From the NCBI GenBank assembly GCA_002839795.1, contig PGYS01000006.1:1-64000 (forward strand): a stretch of 64,000 nt of DNA, read 5' to 3'. This DNA comes from Ignavibacteriae bacterium HGW-Ignavibacteriae-3. Lineage in GTDB: Bacteria; Bacteroidota; Ignavibacteria; Ignavibacteriales; Melioribacteraceae. The translations under genes and the position numbers were made by a program. The notes beneath the pieces were generated by a model. That model worked only from the letters and a program-made list of their open reading frames with translations, made no database searches and had not been told where the DNA came from. Every line of letters begins with the position of its first letter. The stretch's first letter is position 1. Shown one piece after another: positions 10,858 to 21,705 of this stretch.

Positions 10858-11966
10858 CCTACCTGAGCAATTTTCAATTCTGATGTTTTAACTGTCTGTC
10901 TTCCCACATTAACAATTATCCCGATCGAAACAGCAAAAAGAATAATTGATGTTCCGCCGAAACTTATGAACGGCAGTGTAATTCCGGTTGTGGGAATCAA
11001 ACCGGTTACTACGCAGGCATTAATAAATGCACTTACTATAATGTTGAAACCAAGACCCAGAACAAGCAGCTGACCAAATTTATCCTGAGCTTTTTTCGCT
11101 ATTATAAGACAGGTCATAAACAGAGAAAAGAACAACAGCAGTACTGTGACTGTCCCGATAAATCCAAGTTCTTCGCCAAGTATTGAAAAGATAAAATCGC
11201 CGTAAGATTCAGGAAGGAAAAGATCGCTTTGCCGGCTATGACCGAGACCTATTCCGAACACACCTCCGCTGCCGAGAGCTATTTTTGCCTGTTTAACCTG
11301 AGTATTTATATCCCCTCCATTCATCAGACTGTTTATGTACGTAAATATTCTTTCCCTGGAATGTCGAAGCAGCATCATTACCAGGCTGATGCCGGCAATC
11401 GCCGGGACGACTACAGCCGCCATATGTTTAATTCGTGCACCGGCTATAAATAAAAGCGCAAACGAAGTGATCACAATGATTATGCTCGTACTGATATTCG
11501 GTTGAATTATAACAAGACTGCTGACAACAGCTATCCAGATTAAAGGAAACATGAATCCTTTTTTGAAATCCCTCAGATCATCTCCCATTCGTTCAAGCAT
11601 TAATGCCAGATGCATAATTAAAATAACTTTTGCGGCTTCGGACGGTTGGAACTGGAAGAACCCGAGGTCGATCCATCTTTGCGCGCCTTTTACTTTAGCG
11701 CCGATGATGAATGTTAATACGAGAGCAGCTATGATAAAGTATAACAGTTTTTTTGAATGCATCCGGTATTTATCGTAAGGTATATAGGCGCAGGCAATCA
11801 TGGCGATTATAGCTGCAACTACTTTCCAAAGATGGCTTTTAAACAAATGGTAAAGACTGTCAAATTTCGACATGCTGTAAGTTCCGCTGGCGGTCAGGAC
11901 CATAATGGCACCAAGTGCAATAAGGACTACAGCAAGTATTATCAATATTTTTACAAGTGTATTCAT
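10854..11966 (-). CDS. ftsW: Peptidoglycan polymerase FtsW
   Basis: SEDS family, multiple TMs, QPSEAAK, TGITLPFISFGGTS. Confidence 0.95.
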   Translation of the reverse strand: MNTLVKILIILAVVLIALGAIMVLTASGTYSMSKFDSLYHLFKSHLWKVVAAIIAMIACAYIPYDKYRMHSKKLLYFIIAALVLTFIIGAKVKGAQRWIDLGFFQFQPSEAAKVILIMHLALMLERMGDDLRDFKKGFMFPLIWIAVVSSLVIIQPNISTSIIIVITSFALLFIAGARIKHMAAVVVPAIAGISLVMMLLRHSRERIFTYINSLMNGGDINTQVKQAKIALGSGGVFGIGLGHSRQSDLFLPESYGDFIFSILGEELGFIGTVTVLLLFFSLFMTCLIIAKKAQDKFGQLLVLGLGFNIIVSAFINACVVTGLIPTTGITLPFISFGGTSIILFAVSIGIIVNVGRQTVKTSELKIAQVG

Positions 11967-13315
11967 CAGACCAGGTTATTAACTGATTGTTTAAAAACTT
12001 TTCCTCTGTGTTCGTAATTCTCAAACATGTCAAAACTTGCGCATGCCGGGGAAAGCAGAACAGCCGATCCCGCACGGGCATCTAATCTTGCTTTTACAAC
12101 GGCATCTTCCAGCGACTCCATCTGTTCAATCTCAACAACCGCGCTGAAGTAATCATATATTTTTTGCGATGATACTCCGATAGCATAAATCTTTTTAACG
12201 TGCTTTATGACGAGATCGCGAATGTCGTCATAGTTATTTCCTTTATCTTTTCCTCCGAGAATCAGATAGACCGGCTTAATAAAACTTTTAAGAGCAACGA
12301 TTACAGAGTCTACATTTGTTGCCTTGGAGTCATTGTAATATTCAACCCCGTCAAGATCCCGGACAAATTCAATTCTATGTTCAACGCCTTTGAACGAGGA
12401 AAACGCATCTTTAATCTTTTGAGCTGGTATATCAAGTAGTTTTGCAACAGTAAGGACAGCGAGAGCGTTGGCAATGTTGTGCTCTCCTTTAATGAAAAGA
12501 TCGGATGCAGCACAAACTTGGCTCACTTCCTCCCGACGCGAAAAAAACAACTTGCCTTCTTTATAAAAAGCGCCGGCTGGTAATCCGCTTTCCAATGAGA
12601 AGGCAAGTTTTGTAACTCTCATATTCTTCAAGTACGGTTTTATATTCAAATCATCGGCATTATAGATAAGATAGTCATCCTCAGTCTGGTTACCGGTTAT
12701 TTTCATTTTTGATTGGATATACTCTTCAAAATTGTAATTGTACCTGTCCAAATGATCCGGCGTAATATTTAATACTATCGCAAACCTTGGTTTAAATTCA
12801 TCGGCGAAATCAAGCTGGAAACTGGACGTCTCTAATGCCACGAATTCATTTGACTGTACATCCAGAACTATTTCTGAAAACGCCTGCCCTATATTGCCTG
12901 CCGAGTAACATTTAATTCCGCTTTGATTCAAAGTATGATTCATCAGTGCGGTAGTAGTAGTTTTGCCGTTTGTGCCCGTAATGGAGATTATTCCGCCTTC
13001 ACAGAACCAGGACGCGAATTCAACTTCTCCTATAACTCTGATATTTTTAGAAAGAGCAGTTTTAAGAATTTCCGAATCTGATGGAACTCCCGGACTTGTA
13101 ATCATCAAATCGCACTCATAAACTCTCTCTGAGTGGGAACCGCATTCGTAAGAGATACCCTCAGAATTAAAGATCAGGATAGAATCCTGCAATTTCTCTT
13201 TGGAACCGCTGTCGCTTACGAATGGAATGGCTCCCATTTTTTTCGCAAGTCTTGCAGCGCCGACTCCGCTTCTGACCGCACCTATTACCGATATTTTTTT
13301 TCCGGTGATATCCAC
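11966..13315 (-). CDS. murD: UDP-N-acetylmuramoylalanine--D-glutamate ligase
   Basis: GTNGKTTTTALMNH, NDSKATN, Mur ligase fold. Confidence 0.95.
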   Translation of the reverse strand: MDITGKKISVIGAVRSGVGAARLAKKMGAIPFVSDSGSKEKLQDSILIFNSEGISYECGSHSERVYECDLMITSPGVPSDSEILKTALSKNIRVIGEVEFASWFCEGGIISITGTNGKTTTTALMNHTLNQSGIKCYSAGNIGQAFSEIVLDVQSNEFVALETSSFQLDFADEFKPRFAIVLNITPDHLDRYNYNFEEYIQSKMKITGNQTEDDYLIYNADDLNIKPYLKNMRVTKLAFSLESGLPAGAFYKEGKLFFSRREEVSQVCAASDLFIKGEHNIANALAVLTVAKLLDIPAQKIKDAFSSFKGVEHRIEFVRDLDGVEYYNDSKATNVDSVIVALKSFIKPVYLILGGKDKGNNYDDIRDLVIKHVKKIYAIGVSSQKIYDYFSAVVEIEQMESLEDAVVKARLDARAGSAVLLSPACASFDMFENYEHRGKVFKQSVNNLV

Positions 13316-14424
13316 TATCTAACCTTAAATGAAGCTAAACTTATTATTGCAAGAATTATTGTTATGATATAGAACCGTATAACTATCTTTGGTTCGGCCC
13401 ACATTAATTGTTCAAAATGATGATGAATCGGGGCCATTTTAAATACTCTGCGGCCTTCGCCGTATCTTTTCTTAGTGTATTTGAAATACAAGCGCTGAAT
13501 TACAACCGATAGAGTTTCAATAAAAAATATTCCGCCAAGAATCGGGATAAGAAGATCTTTCTTAATAAGTATCATCATTACACCAAAAGCACCGCCTAAG
13601 GCAAGTGAGCCTGTATCACCCATAAATACCTGCGCCGGATAAAAATTAAACCAGAGAAAACCAAGACCGGCACCAATAAGAGCCGCGATAAAGACCGTAA
13701 GCTCGCCGCTGCCGGGCAGGTAAATGATGTTAAGATAATCCGCATAAATGATGTTCCCGCTTATATAAGTAAGAATCGCGAGAGCCAGCATTACAATTAT
13801 AATAGTCCCGATTGCAAGCCCGTCAAGACCGTCTGTCAGATTAACCGCATTCGAAATCGCGGTGATGATAAAAACAACCCAGGGTATATACAGGTAAGAA
13901 AAATCCCAGTTCAGATTTTTAAAAAACGGCAGCGTAGTCTGGGTATTAAATTGAGCGAACTCCGGCAGATAGTAAATTGCAAATCCGACAACCAACCCGA
14001 CGAAAATCTGTCCCATCAGTTTGTAACGAGCAATAAGACCTTTGGGAAGTTTTTTGACAACCTTTAAATAATCATCCAGAAATCCGACCATTCCTAAAAA
14101 CACCGTCCCGAATAGAACCAGAATTATGTAAACACTTTTAATATCACTCCAGATCAGAACAGGAATCACTACAGAAACCAGGATTATCAGACCTCCCATT
14201 GTAGGAGTTCCGGCTTTCCTAAGATGGGTCTGCGGCCCCTCTTCCCTTATCGGCTGGTCAACCTGTTTCTTTTTCAATTTAGCAATGATTATAGGCCCGA
14301 AATAGAAAGATATCAGCAGAGCGGTAATCGCCGAAAGAGCCGAGCGGAACGACAGATAACGGAATACGTCGAATCCGGGCGGATTAAAATTTTTATTTAT
14401 GTAATCAAATAGATAGTAAAACAT
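13315..14424 (-). CDS. mraY: Phospho-MurNAc-pentapeptide translocase
   Basis: KKxTPTMGG-like (RKAGTPTMGGL), FLDDYLK, NLTDGLDGLA, MGDTGSLALGG. Confidence 0.97.
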   Translation of the reverse strand: MFYYLFDYINKNFNPPGFDVFRYLSFRSALSAITALLISFYFGPIIIAKLKKKQVDQPIREEGPQTHLRKAGTPTMGGLIILVSVVIPVLIWSDIKSVYIILVLFGTVFLGMVGFLDDYLKVVKKLPKGLIARYKLMGQIFVGLVVGFAIYYLPEFAQFNTQTTLPFFKNLNWDFSYLYIPWVVFIITAISNAVNLTDGLDGLAIGTIIIVMLALAILTYISGNIIYADYLNIIYLPGSGELTVFIAALIGAGLGFLWFNFYPAQVFMGDTGSLALGGAFGVMMILIKKDLLIPILGGIFFIETLSVVIQRLYFKYTKKRYGEGRRVFKMAPIHHHFEQLMWAEPKIVIRFYIITIILAIISLASFKVR

Positions 14425-15812
14425 TACTCAAACCTTTTCTCCAAAATGTTTACGAACTCTTCCATTTTCATTCCCCGGGAACCTTTTACGAGAATAACGG
14501 CGTTTTCGATTTCCTCGTACTGAAGGTAAAGCGACAATGCTTCTCTCAGATAAAAATGTATTGATCTTACTTTTTTCAACCTTAACTGCTTGTGCAGGTG
14601 CTTCATCATTGCCCCTGTTGTCAGGACAGTCATATTTTTATCAGCGGAGAAAATTTCTGATAAGTCTTTATGAAGTCTGGCTGACTTTGCGCCCAGTTCA
14701 AACACATCTCCGAGTACTACAACTTTCTTCTTAAAAGTTTTTATTTTTTTCAAAAGATCAACTGCGGATCTTATGGACGCTGGACTGGCGTTGTAAGTAT
14801 CATCAATAACAATTGCGTCTTTATATTTCTTCAGATATAATCTTCCCTGAACTGATTTGATTTTTTGCGCACCGACGATTATTTCTTTGTTAGTAAGACC
14901 TAATTTCAGTGCAATGGAGCAGGCAGCCAGAAAATTATTTGCGTTCGATTCGCCATAAACCGGTAATACGGTCTTAATTTTTTTCTTTTTGTATATGATT
15001 TGAATTTCTGCTCTGCCGTCATCAGTATGGCCTAAAATCTTGCCTTTTACATCGACTCTTCCCTTGAAGCCATAAGTAATTTTGTTTTTATAAATCCCGG
15101 AATTTTTTCTAATGACAGGATCATCCATATTCAAAAAGACGGTACCATTCCGTTTTTCAGTTTCATTTAACAGAGCTGACTTTTCTTTAAAGATTCCCTC
15201 CTTGCTTTTGAGAAATTCCAAATGTGCATCCCCGATATTTGTAATTAAAGAGTAATCGGGACGGGAGATCTTTGCTGAGTAGGGAATCTCTCCGAAATGA
15301 TTAGTCCCCTGTTCAAGAACAACTACTTCACTCTTAGCGTTTGAACTTAGAATCGTCAGAGGCACACCGATGTGGTTATTGTTATTTGCCTCGGTCTTAA
15401 CAACCGTATATTTTTCCCGCAGCAGCATTGAGACCATCTCTTTAACGGTAGTCTTGCCATTGCTTCCTGTAATTGAAATAACTTTTGCCGTTAGTTTGTC
15501 CCGCCAGATTCCGGCAATTTGACCGAATGCCTTAGTTGTATCATCAACAGTTATAACCGGAATTTCCAAAAATCTGAATCTCTTCAATTTCTTCGATTCA
15601 ATGACAACGGCGGCGGACCCGTTTTTGATTGCATCTTTAATAAAATTATGGCCGTCAAACTTTTCTCCCTTGATGGCTACAAATAAAGATCCTTTTTTTA
15701 CTTTGCGTGAATCAATCTCTATAGAAGAGAGGGATTTATAGGCAACCGGATTAAAAATTTCCGAGCCTGAAATATTAAAAAGATCTTCGATTGTAATTTT
15801 CAGTTTGCCCAT
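14424..15812 (-). CDS. murF: UDP-MurNAc-tripeptide--D-Ala-D-Ala ligase
   Basis: SITGSNGKTTVKEM, Mur ligase, dcw position. Confidence 0.94.
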   Translation of the reverse strand: MGKLKITIEDLFNISGSEIFNPVAYKSLSSIEIDSRKVKKGSLFVAIKGEKFDGHNFIKDAIKNGSAAVVIESKKLKRFRFLEIPVITVDDTTKAFGQIAGIWRDKLTAKVISITGSNGKTTVKEMVSMLLREKYTVVKTEANNNNHIGVPLTILSSNAKSEVVVLEQGTNHFGEIPYSAKISRPDYSLITNIGDAHLEFLKSKEGIFKEKSALLNETEKRNGTVFLNMDDPVIRKNSGIYKNKITYGFKGRVDVKGKILGHTDDGRAEIQIIYKKKKIKTVLPVYGESNANNFLAACSIALKLGLTNKEIIVGAQKIKSVQGRLYLKKYKDAIVIDDTYNASPASIRSAVDLLKKIKTFKKKVVVLGDVFELGAKSARLHKDLSEIFSADKNMTVLTTGAMMKHLHKQLRLKKVRSIHFYLREALSLYLQYEEIENAVILVKGSRGMKMEEFVNILEKRFE

Positions 15813-17278
15813 TCCGCCAGATATTTATTAGATAATTCTTTATCCGAAAAGTGGTTTCTCACACCGTTGATTTCCTGATAGTTCTCATGACCTTTTCCCG
15901 CAATCAGAATGACAGCGTTATCCTCACTTTCAAGGATGGCCGACCGGATAGCTTCTTCCCTGTTTTCGATTACACGGTAGTTGTTTGTCAGGATTCCCTT
16001 CAGTATTTCATCAATTATTATGTATGGATCTTCAGTCCTGGGATTGTCTGACGTTATATAAACTCTATCGCTCATCGAGGATGCAATATTTCCCATAACA
16101 GGCCGTTTTGTTCTGTCACGGTCGCCGCCGCATCCAAATACAGTGTAAATCGGTCTTTCGTCTTTTACTATATGCCGAACTGCTGTCAAAGCCTGTTTAA
16201 GTGAATCGCTGGTATGTGAATAATCAACAATCACTTTTTTATTTTTCTTTGAAATGATTTCGAACCTTCCGGGGACCTGTTTGGTCGAGCTGACGCCCAC
16301 TGAAGCTGTTTTGGGATCGACACCGCTCACTACAGAAAGCGCGAAAGCGGAAGCCGCATTAAATGCATTAAAATGCCCTACAAGATTTGTACTTAAATGA
16401 TAATTATGTCCTTCATATAATAAGTCAAATTTTGTTCCGTCCAGATCATATTCCAGTTTATCAATTCTGAAACCTGCACTGCTTTCAGCACCGTAGGAAT
16501 ATTTTTTTGCGACTGAATCTTTCAGAAGAGTTTGTGCATTAGGATCATCGGCATTATAAATAATCTTTCCAGTTCCGGGAATCATATCAAACAGAATCTT
16601 TTTCGAATTGAGGTAATGCTCAAACGTTTTATGAAAATCCATATGATCGGAAGTGATATTTGTAAAAATCCCTGCTTCAAAATTCAGGTAATCGGCTCTT
16701 CCGAGGTCCAGTGCGTGGGAAGAAACTTCCATAACACAATGTGTGCAACCTTCTGATATCATCTGTGAAAGCAGAGAATTAATTTCATCTGACTGAGGTG
16801 TTGTGAGCGTGGTTTTGACTTCATTTTCACCTATGTAATTCGCTATGGTGCCGATCAAGCCAGTTTTATATCCGGCATGCTCAAAAATATTCTTAACAAA
16901 AAATGCCGTAGTTGTTTTTCCCTTCGTTCCTGTTATACCTATCAGTTTAATTTTTTTCGAGGGCTCGCCATAAAATATGTTTGAAAACTCCGCCAGTGAT
17001 TTGCGGCTGTCCGAAACAACAATTTTCACGCAGCCGGCATGAGCGAATATCTGATCGGGAACCGCATCGGGATTCTGCATAACTACGGCCGCGGCGCCCT
17101 GGTTGATAACTTCAGATATAAATTTATGCCCGTCCAGTTTTTGACCTTTTATTGCAAAGAAGATTGAGCCGTTCAGAGCTTTCCTTGAATCCAGAGTGAT
17201 GCCGGAGATATCTTTCAGCTCCGCCCTGCCGGCAACCTGAACTACTTTAACTCTACTTAGCAATTCACTCAATTTCAT
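15800..17278 (-). CDS. murE: UDP-MurNAc-Ala-Glu--DAP ligase
   Basis: GITGTKGKTTTAFF, DNPRTEDP (meso-DAP-type motif), dcw position. Confidence 0.95.
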   Translation of the reverse strand: MKLSELLSRVKVVQVAGRAELKDISGITLDSRKALNGSIFFAIKGQKLDGHKFISEVINQGAAAVVMQNPDAVPDQIFAHAGCVKIVVSDSRKSLAEFSNIFYGEPSKKIKLIGITGTKGKTTTAFFVKNIFEHAGYKTGLIGTIANYIGENEVKTTLTTPQSDEINSLLSQMISEGCTHCVMEVSSHALDLGRADYLNFEAGIFTNITSDHMDFHKTFEHYLNSKKILFDMIPGTGKIIYNADDPNAQTLLKDSVAKKYSYGAESSAGFRIDKLEYDLDGTKFDLLYEGHNYHLSTNLVGHFNAFNAASAFALSVVSGVDPKTASVGVSSTKQVPGRFEIISKKNKKVIVDYSHTSDSLKQALTAVRHIVKDERPIYTVFGCGGDRDRTKRPVMGNIASSMSDRVYITSDNPRTEDPYIIIDEILKGILTNNYRVIENREEAIRSAILESEDNAVILIAGKGHENYQEINGVRNHFSDKELSNKYLAEWAN

Positions 17279-19309
17279 TCAGTTCATACTCGATTTAACT
17301 TTTTTCGAAGAAGGTTCACATTTAATTACGCATTCCGTTCCCGGTACTATACTGGAACCGGGTTCAAGGCTTTGCCAAACAACTTTTCCGGTGCCGGTAA
17401 TATTGTATTTCAAGCCCAGATCCGTCAATAGAGCGATTGCATCCCTCATAGACTGGTTTAAAAGATTCGGAACTGTTGAACTTTTTTTATCAAAAGATTT
17501 TCTCGCTGGAATATTTTTAACAGATATATCCGCCACATTAGCGAAGGTAGTTGTTTTTTTAGCTGGCGGAGTCTTAATTTCCGCAATCAGCTGATCAGTA
17601 AGATTAAGTTTACGTTCAATTTTATTTTTATTCGGAACAAGATTCAGATCTGTTTCAATCATTCTTTTGGCAATATTGTGGAATATGGGAGCGGCAACTA
17701 CTCCGCCGTAAGTACCTGTCTTTGGGGAGTTGACGAGTATAAAACAGACTACAGTAGGGCTGTCAGCCGGAAAAAAGCCAATGAATGATGAATTGTGAAA
17801 ACTGCTGGAATATGAATTATTTACAAGTCTTTGAGCCGTGCCTGTTTTACCTCCGACTAATACATTTTCCAGACGTGCGGCTGATCCTGTTCCGTGTTCA
17901 ACTGCTCCAACCATCAGATTTGTTATTCTATCCGATGTGGATTTGCTGATCACTGTCCTGATTTTTTTCGGCTGTGTTTCTTCGATCAAATTTCCCTTAT
18001 GGTCCGAAAGTTTTTTAACTATATAGGGCTGAACCAGATTTCCTCCGTTAATTAACGCACTAAAGGCGCAGGTCAGCTGAAGCGGAGTTAAAGCGATTTC
18101 ATAACCGAATGAAAGAAATGGTTTTGTTAAGAGAGAAAATGTTCTGGGCTTTTTCAATAGACCAGATGCCTCACTCGGAAGTTCAACCTGTGTAGCGTTA
18201 CCGAAACCGAAATCGCGAAGATATTTATAGAAAGTATCGTCGTCTATTCTTGCGGACAATTTTGCCATTCCCACATTACTGGATTGTTCAAGTATGCCGC
18301 GCACAGTCAGAAATTCTTTGGGATGTGTATCCAGGATCGGGACATTTTTAATATAGTATCTGCCGTTCTCTGTATTGATCAATTCGTTTTCATCAACGAG
18401 ATTCTGATCCAGAAGAATTGATAAAGTTATTGATTTCATTGTCGAACCGGGCTCAAATGTATCTGTTAATGCCCTGTTCCTTCTGGAATTTGCCGAAAAG
18501 AGTTCGTATGAGGCAGGATCAAAATCAGGAGAATTTGCAAGCGCATAAATTTCACCCGAGTTTGGATTCATTACAATTCCTACAGCCGATTCGCCTCCGA
18601 ATTTTCTTAACCCTGCCGCGAGTTCTTCTTCAAGAATTTTCTGATAATTTTTATTTATTGTCAGATAGATCTGATTTCCCGGAACAGCCGCATTTGAAAT
18701 CTTTTCATCAACCGAAATTACGCGGCCGAGCACATCCCGTTCTATACTGTAATAACCATCCTTGCCGGTTAATTTATTTTCATAAATTTTTTCAATCCCT
18801 TCCACTCCTGTCAAATCACGATTAACAAAACCGAGAACATGTGAAGCCAGATTGCCATAAGGGTATATTCTTGAAAAATCCTCCTGATGAAAAAGACCTT
18901 CGACAACAACTTTTCTGAGAGCAAGGGCCGTTTCCATCGGGACTTTCTTCTCGATGCAGACATTGGCGGTTCCCTGCTCAATTATTTTTCTGTAATATTT
19001 CTGCGGTTTATTAAATACTCTTGAAAAAGCGATTACGATGGAATCGATTCTGGTAGGATTCATCATCCTTGTATCTACAAAAAATGAGATATTGTCGGAA
19101 GTGAAACTGAGAACTTCGCCGTTGGCGTCTTTGATTATTCCGCGTTCCGCTTTAACTATTAACGGTTTATTCTGCTGACGGTCCGCGACGAGCGAATAAT
19201 ATTCGTGTTTCGCTATTTGTATAGTGAAAAGCTTGGCAATCAGCGCCACAAAAATTGCCAGCAGAATACCGGTTAATATCAGCGCGCGTGAATTAATCAT
19301 ATTTCTCAT
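17279..19309 (-). CDS. ftsI: PBP2/FtsI transpeptidase with C-terminal PASTA domain
   Basis: FEPGSTMKS (SxxK), SSN, KTGTAQ; C-terminal TVPNLLNQSMRDAIALLTDLGLKY PASTA-like. Confidence 0.93.
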   Translation of the reverse strand: MRNMINSRALILTGILLAIFVALIAKLFTIQIAKHEYYSLVADRQQNKPLIVKAERGIIKDANGEVLSFTSDNISFFVDTRMMNPTRIDSIVIAFSRVFNKPQKYYRKIIEQGTANVCIEKKVPMETALALRKVVVEGLFHQEDFSRIYPYGNLASHVLGFVNRDLTGVEGIEKIYENKLTGKDGYYSIERDVLGRVISVDEKISNAAVPGNQIYLTINKNYQKILEEELAAGLRKFGGESAVGIVMNPNSGEIYALANSPDFDPASYELFSANSRRNRALTDTFEPGSTMKSITLSILLDQNLVDENELINTENGRYYIKNVPILDTHPKEFLTVRGILEQSSNVGMAKLSARIDDDTFYKYLRDFGFGNATQVELPSEASGLLKKPRTFSLLTKPFLSFGYEIALTPLQLTCAFSALINGGNLVQPYIVKKLSDHKGNLIEETQPKKIRTVISKSTSDRITNLMVGAVEHGTGSAARLENVLVGGKTGTAQRLVNNSYSSSFHNSSFIGFFPADSPTVVCFILVNSPKTGTYGGVVAAPIFHNIAKRMIETDLNLVPNKNKIERKLNLTDQLIAEIKTPPAKKTTTFANVADISVKNIPARKSFDKKSSTVPNLLNQSMRDAIALLTDLGLKYNITGTGKVVWQSLEPGSSIVPGTECVIKCEPSSKKVKSSMN

Positions 19310-19613
19310 TTAATATTTTTTCAATCTGGTAGACCTGATCTTTAGAAACAATAATTATTTCCGGATTTGTCTTTGGTCTTATTAATCCGAGAGAATCCTG
19401 TGCATATCTCACTATCCTATCCTGTGCCGTAAGTTCCTGAATCTTAACCAGCTTGGCTTCTATTCTGTTTAATCTTACGTTCAATGAATCCTGCTTGAAT
19501 ATTTTTTCTCTTGTATTTCTTTTCATCTCTGACCGCACAACAACATAAGAGAGAAGTATAATGGCAATGGTTGTGAGAATTACAATGAAATTTTTTAATG
19601 ATGATCCTTTCAT
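19293..19613 (-). CDS. ftsL: FtsL-like cell division protein
   Basis: Short bitopic TM plus coiled coil, between rsmH and ftsI. Confidence 0.65.
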   Translation of the reverse strand: MKGSSLKNFIVILTTIAIILLSYVVVRSEMKRNTREKIFKQDSLNVRLNRIEAKLVKIQELTAQDRIVRYAQDSLGLIRPKTNPEIIIVSKDQVYQIEKILNEKYD

Positions 19614-19616
19614 TTA

Positions 19617-20534
19617 TTAAACCCTCTCCGCCACTCTCATCTTTGCGCTTCTGGCGCGCCTGTTTCTGCCGACTTCTGTGTCATCCGGCGAAACCGGTTT
19701 GCGGGTAATCAATTTGAGGCGCGGCACCTTTCCGCAGACACAAATGGGAATTCCCGGCGCGCAGATGCAGCTTAGACTTTCATATTTCATTCTTTCTTTT
19801 ACTATCCTGTCTTCCAGAGAGTGGTAGCCAAGAACAACGATTCTTCCTCCCGGCTTTAAAAGTGAAATTGATTTATCCAGAAATATTTTCAACTCTTCAA
19901 GTTCATTATTCACGAAAATGCGCAGAGCCTGAAAAACACGAGATAATGATTTATTCAGGAAACGGGCCGGCGCAACTTGTTCAATTATTTTCTTCAGCTG
20001 AAAAGTATTTGAAAATTTTTCCGTCAATCTTTGTTCAACTATTTTCCTTGCAATTATTCTGGAATTCTTCTCTTCACCGAGTTCAAAAAGAATTTTCGCA
20101 ATTTCCTCCTGTGGAAATTTATTTAGGAGATCGGACGCGGATATTCCCTCACCTTTATTCATCCTTAAATCCAGCGGCGCATCTTCCCTGAATGTGAAAC
20201 CTGATTCAACAGTATCAAGCTGGTAGGAAGAAACTCCCAAATCCGCAAGGATTCCGTCAAAGTTGTCAATGAACTCAATCTTTGAAATCGAATCGATGTT
20301 TGTAAATCCTGTATTGTAGATCGAAAATCTTTTATCGCCGGAAAATTTTTCTCTGCAATAATCAAATGCCGATTTGTCCTTATCAGTTGCAATAAGTTTT
20401 CCATTGATGTCTATTTTTTTTAATATCTCTTCAGAATGTCCGCCGAATCCGGCGGTAGCGTCAAGGTAAATTCCATCCTTTGCTGTAATCAAAAAACCAA
20501 CGCTTTCAGTTAACAGAACCGGTTCGTGATTCAT
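19617..20534 (-). CDS. rsmH: 16S rRNA m4C1402 methyltransferase
   Basis: MNHEPVLLTESV, DATAGFGGHSEEIL, GYHSLEDRIVK. Confidence 0.97.
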   Translation of the reverse strand: MNHEPVLLTESVGFLITAKDGIYLDATAGFGGHSEEILKKIDINGKLIATDKDKSAFDYCREKFSGDKRFSIYNTGFTNIDSISKIEFIDNFDGILADLGVSSYQLDTVESGFTFREDAPLDLRMNKGEGISASDLLNKFPQEEIAKILFELGEEKNSRIIARKIVEQRLTEKFSNTFQLKKIIEQVAPARFLNKSLSRVFQALRIFVNNELEELKIFLDKSISLLKPGGRIVVLGYHSLEDRIVKERMKYESLSCICAPGIPICVCGKVPRLKLITRKPVSPDDTEVGRNRRARSAKMRVAERV

Positions 20535-20980
20535 TTCGGTTTTTTTTGCATTATCTGTTTAGCAATTTCAGCAAACGGTTTAGTGTGCTCTTTCTTCTGC
20601 GCTTCATAAGTTTCCGGATTCCAAATCTCAATTTTTTTATTCTGGCCGAGTATAAAAACTTCCCTTTCAATTCCGGCAAACTCTAAAAGATTTTTTGGGA
20701 CGAGCAGGCGTGATTGAGAATCTAGTTTATACTCAGCGGCGAGTTCAAAAAGCATTCTTTTAAATGCGGCTTCTTCTGGATCGAAATCATCAAGCTGATT
20801 GATTCTTGTAAGCACTTCCTCTTTCCAGAAATCCTGAGGATATATATCAATGCACTGAACTATTCCACGGGTCATTACGAAAGTTTCATTCGCCGCTTCG
20901 TTGACATATTTTTTAAAAATGGAGGGAATACTTACTCTTCCCTTTGTATCGACCGAATATTTAAAACTGCCTATAAACAT
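20531..20980 (-). CDS. mraZ: Transcriptional regulator MraZ
   Basis: SpoVT/AbrB-like repeats, VDTKGRVSIPSIF, first gene of dcw cluster. Confidence 0.95.
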   Translation of the reverse strand: MFIGSFKYSVDTKGRVSIPSIFKKYVNEAANETFVMTRGIVQCIDIYPQDFWKEEVLTRINQLDDFDPEEAAFKRMLFELAAEYKLDSQSRLLVPKNLLEFAGIEREVFILGQNKKIEIWNPETYEAQKKEHTKPFAEIAKQIMQKKPK

Positions 20981-21273
20981 AACCCATCCACAATTTGGGA
21001 AAATTAAACACTATTACCCACTTGACTGCAAAATAAGTGTTTTTATGTGGGATTGTCAAGATTTTTTTACTTAAAAAGCCCGGAAAAGTAAAAGATTGGC
21101 GTAAATCACACGTTGTCGTCAAAGTGGAAAGACGGTCAGGGAAGTTTTCACCTATAATTCGAACTTAACGTTTAAAATCAATTGAAATATTATTTTATTT
21201 CGGTGCGTGAATCTTTGAAGTTCAATTTATTTCTAATTGGCCTTAACACTTTTATCGATGTTGCGATAATAAT

Positions 21274-21540
21274 ATGAGTAGAAAAAATCAAGACAAAACA
21301 ATGAACCATTTGCTGCCCTTTGGGATTATTTTGGGAACGGGAATTCTTTCCATGATTTCCTATTTCATTTTTACAGAATTGAAATTGAAACGGAAACTCA
21401 TAAAAATAGTTGAGGAAGAAAAGGAATCCTTACGAATTGAAAAAGAGAAGGACCGGAATGAAGCAATAAGAAGAGGATTAGAATCTTTTCAAAAACATTT
21501 CAGAATTAATCCAAACACAATTGACTACGGTAAACTCTGA
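21274..21540 (+). CDS. Small single-TM protein, hypothetical
   Basis: 88 aa, one TM then charged coiled-coil tail. Confidence 0.5.
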   Translation: MSRKNQDKTMNHLLPFGIILGTGILSMISYFIFTELKLKRKLIKIVEEEKESLRIEKEKDRNEAIRRGLESFQKHFRINPNTIDYGKL

Positions 21541-21541
21541 A

Positions 21542-21705
21542 AGATTAAAAGAGCCACCTGGCGGATTCCTCCATAGGAGTCCCTTCGGGAGAACCGCAGA
21601 CCTGCTCATTACCAAAGTAGTGACTAATATATTGCTTTAAAACATGAATTAGGTTTTAATTGTTTCGGATAGATTTATTAGAGGGCATACCTAATCAGGA
21701 AGTAC
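21542..21705 (-). repeat. Tandem unit 1 (164 bp): tRNA-Thr 3'-half relic plus spacer
   Basis: Near-identical to 21706-21870; relic 21552-21612 matches the tRNA-Thr 3' half. Confidence 0.9.
21552..21612 (-). pseudogene. tRNA-Thr 3'-half relic with 22-nt T-loop insertion (insert 21569-21590)
   Basis: Minus strand GTAATGAGCAGGTCtGCGGTTC[TCCCGAAGGGACTCCTATGGAG]GAATCCGCCAGGTGGCT versus the intact tRNA. Confidence 0.88.

Noticed and set aside
20981-21021. MraZ-binding boxes upstream of mraZ
   Set aside because: Only two clear TGGGT copies at non-canonical spacing; too weak to call.
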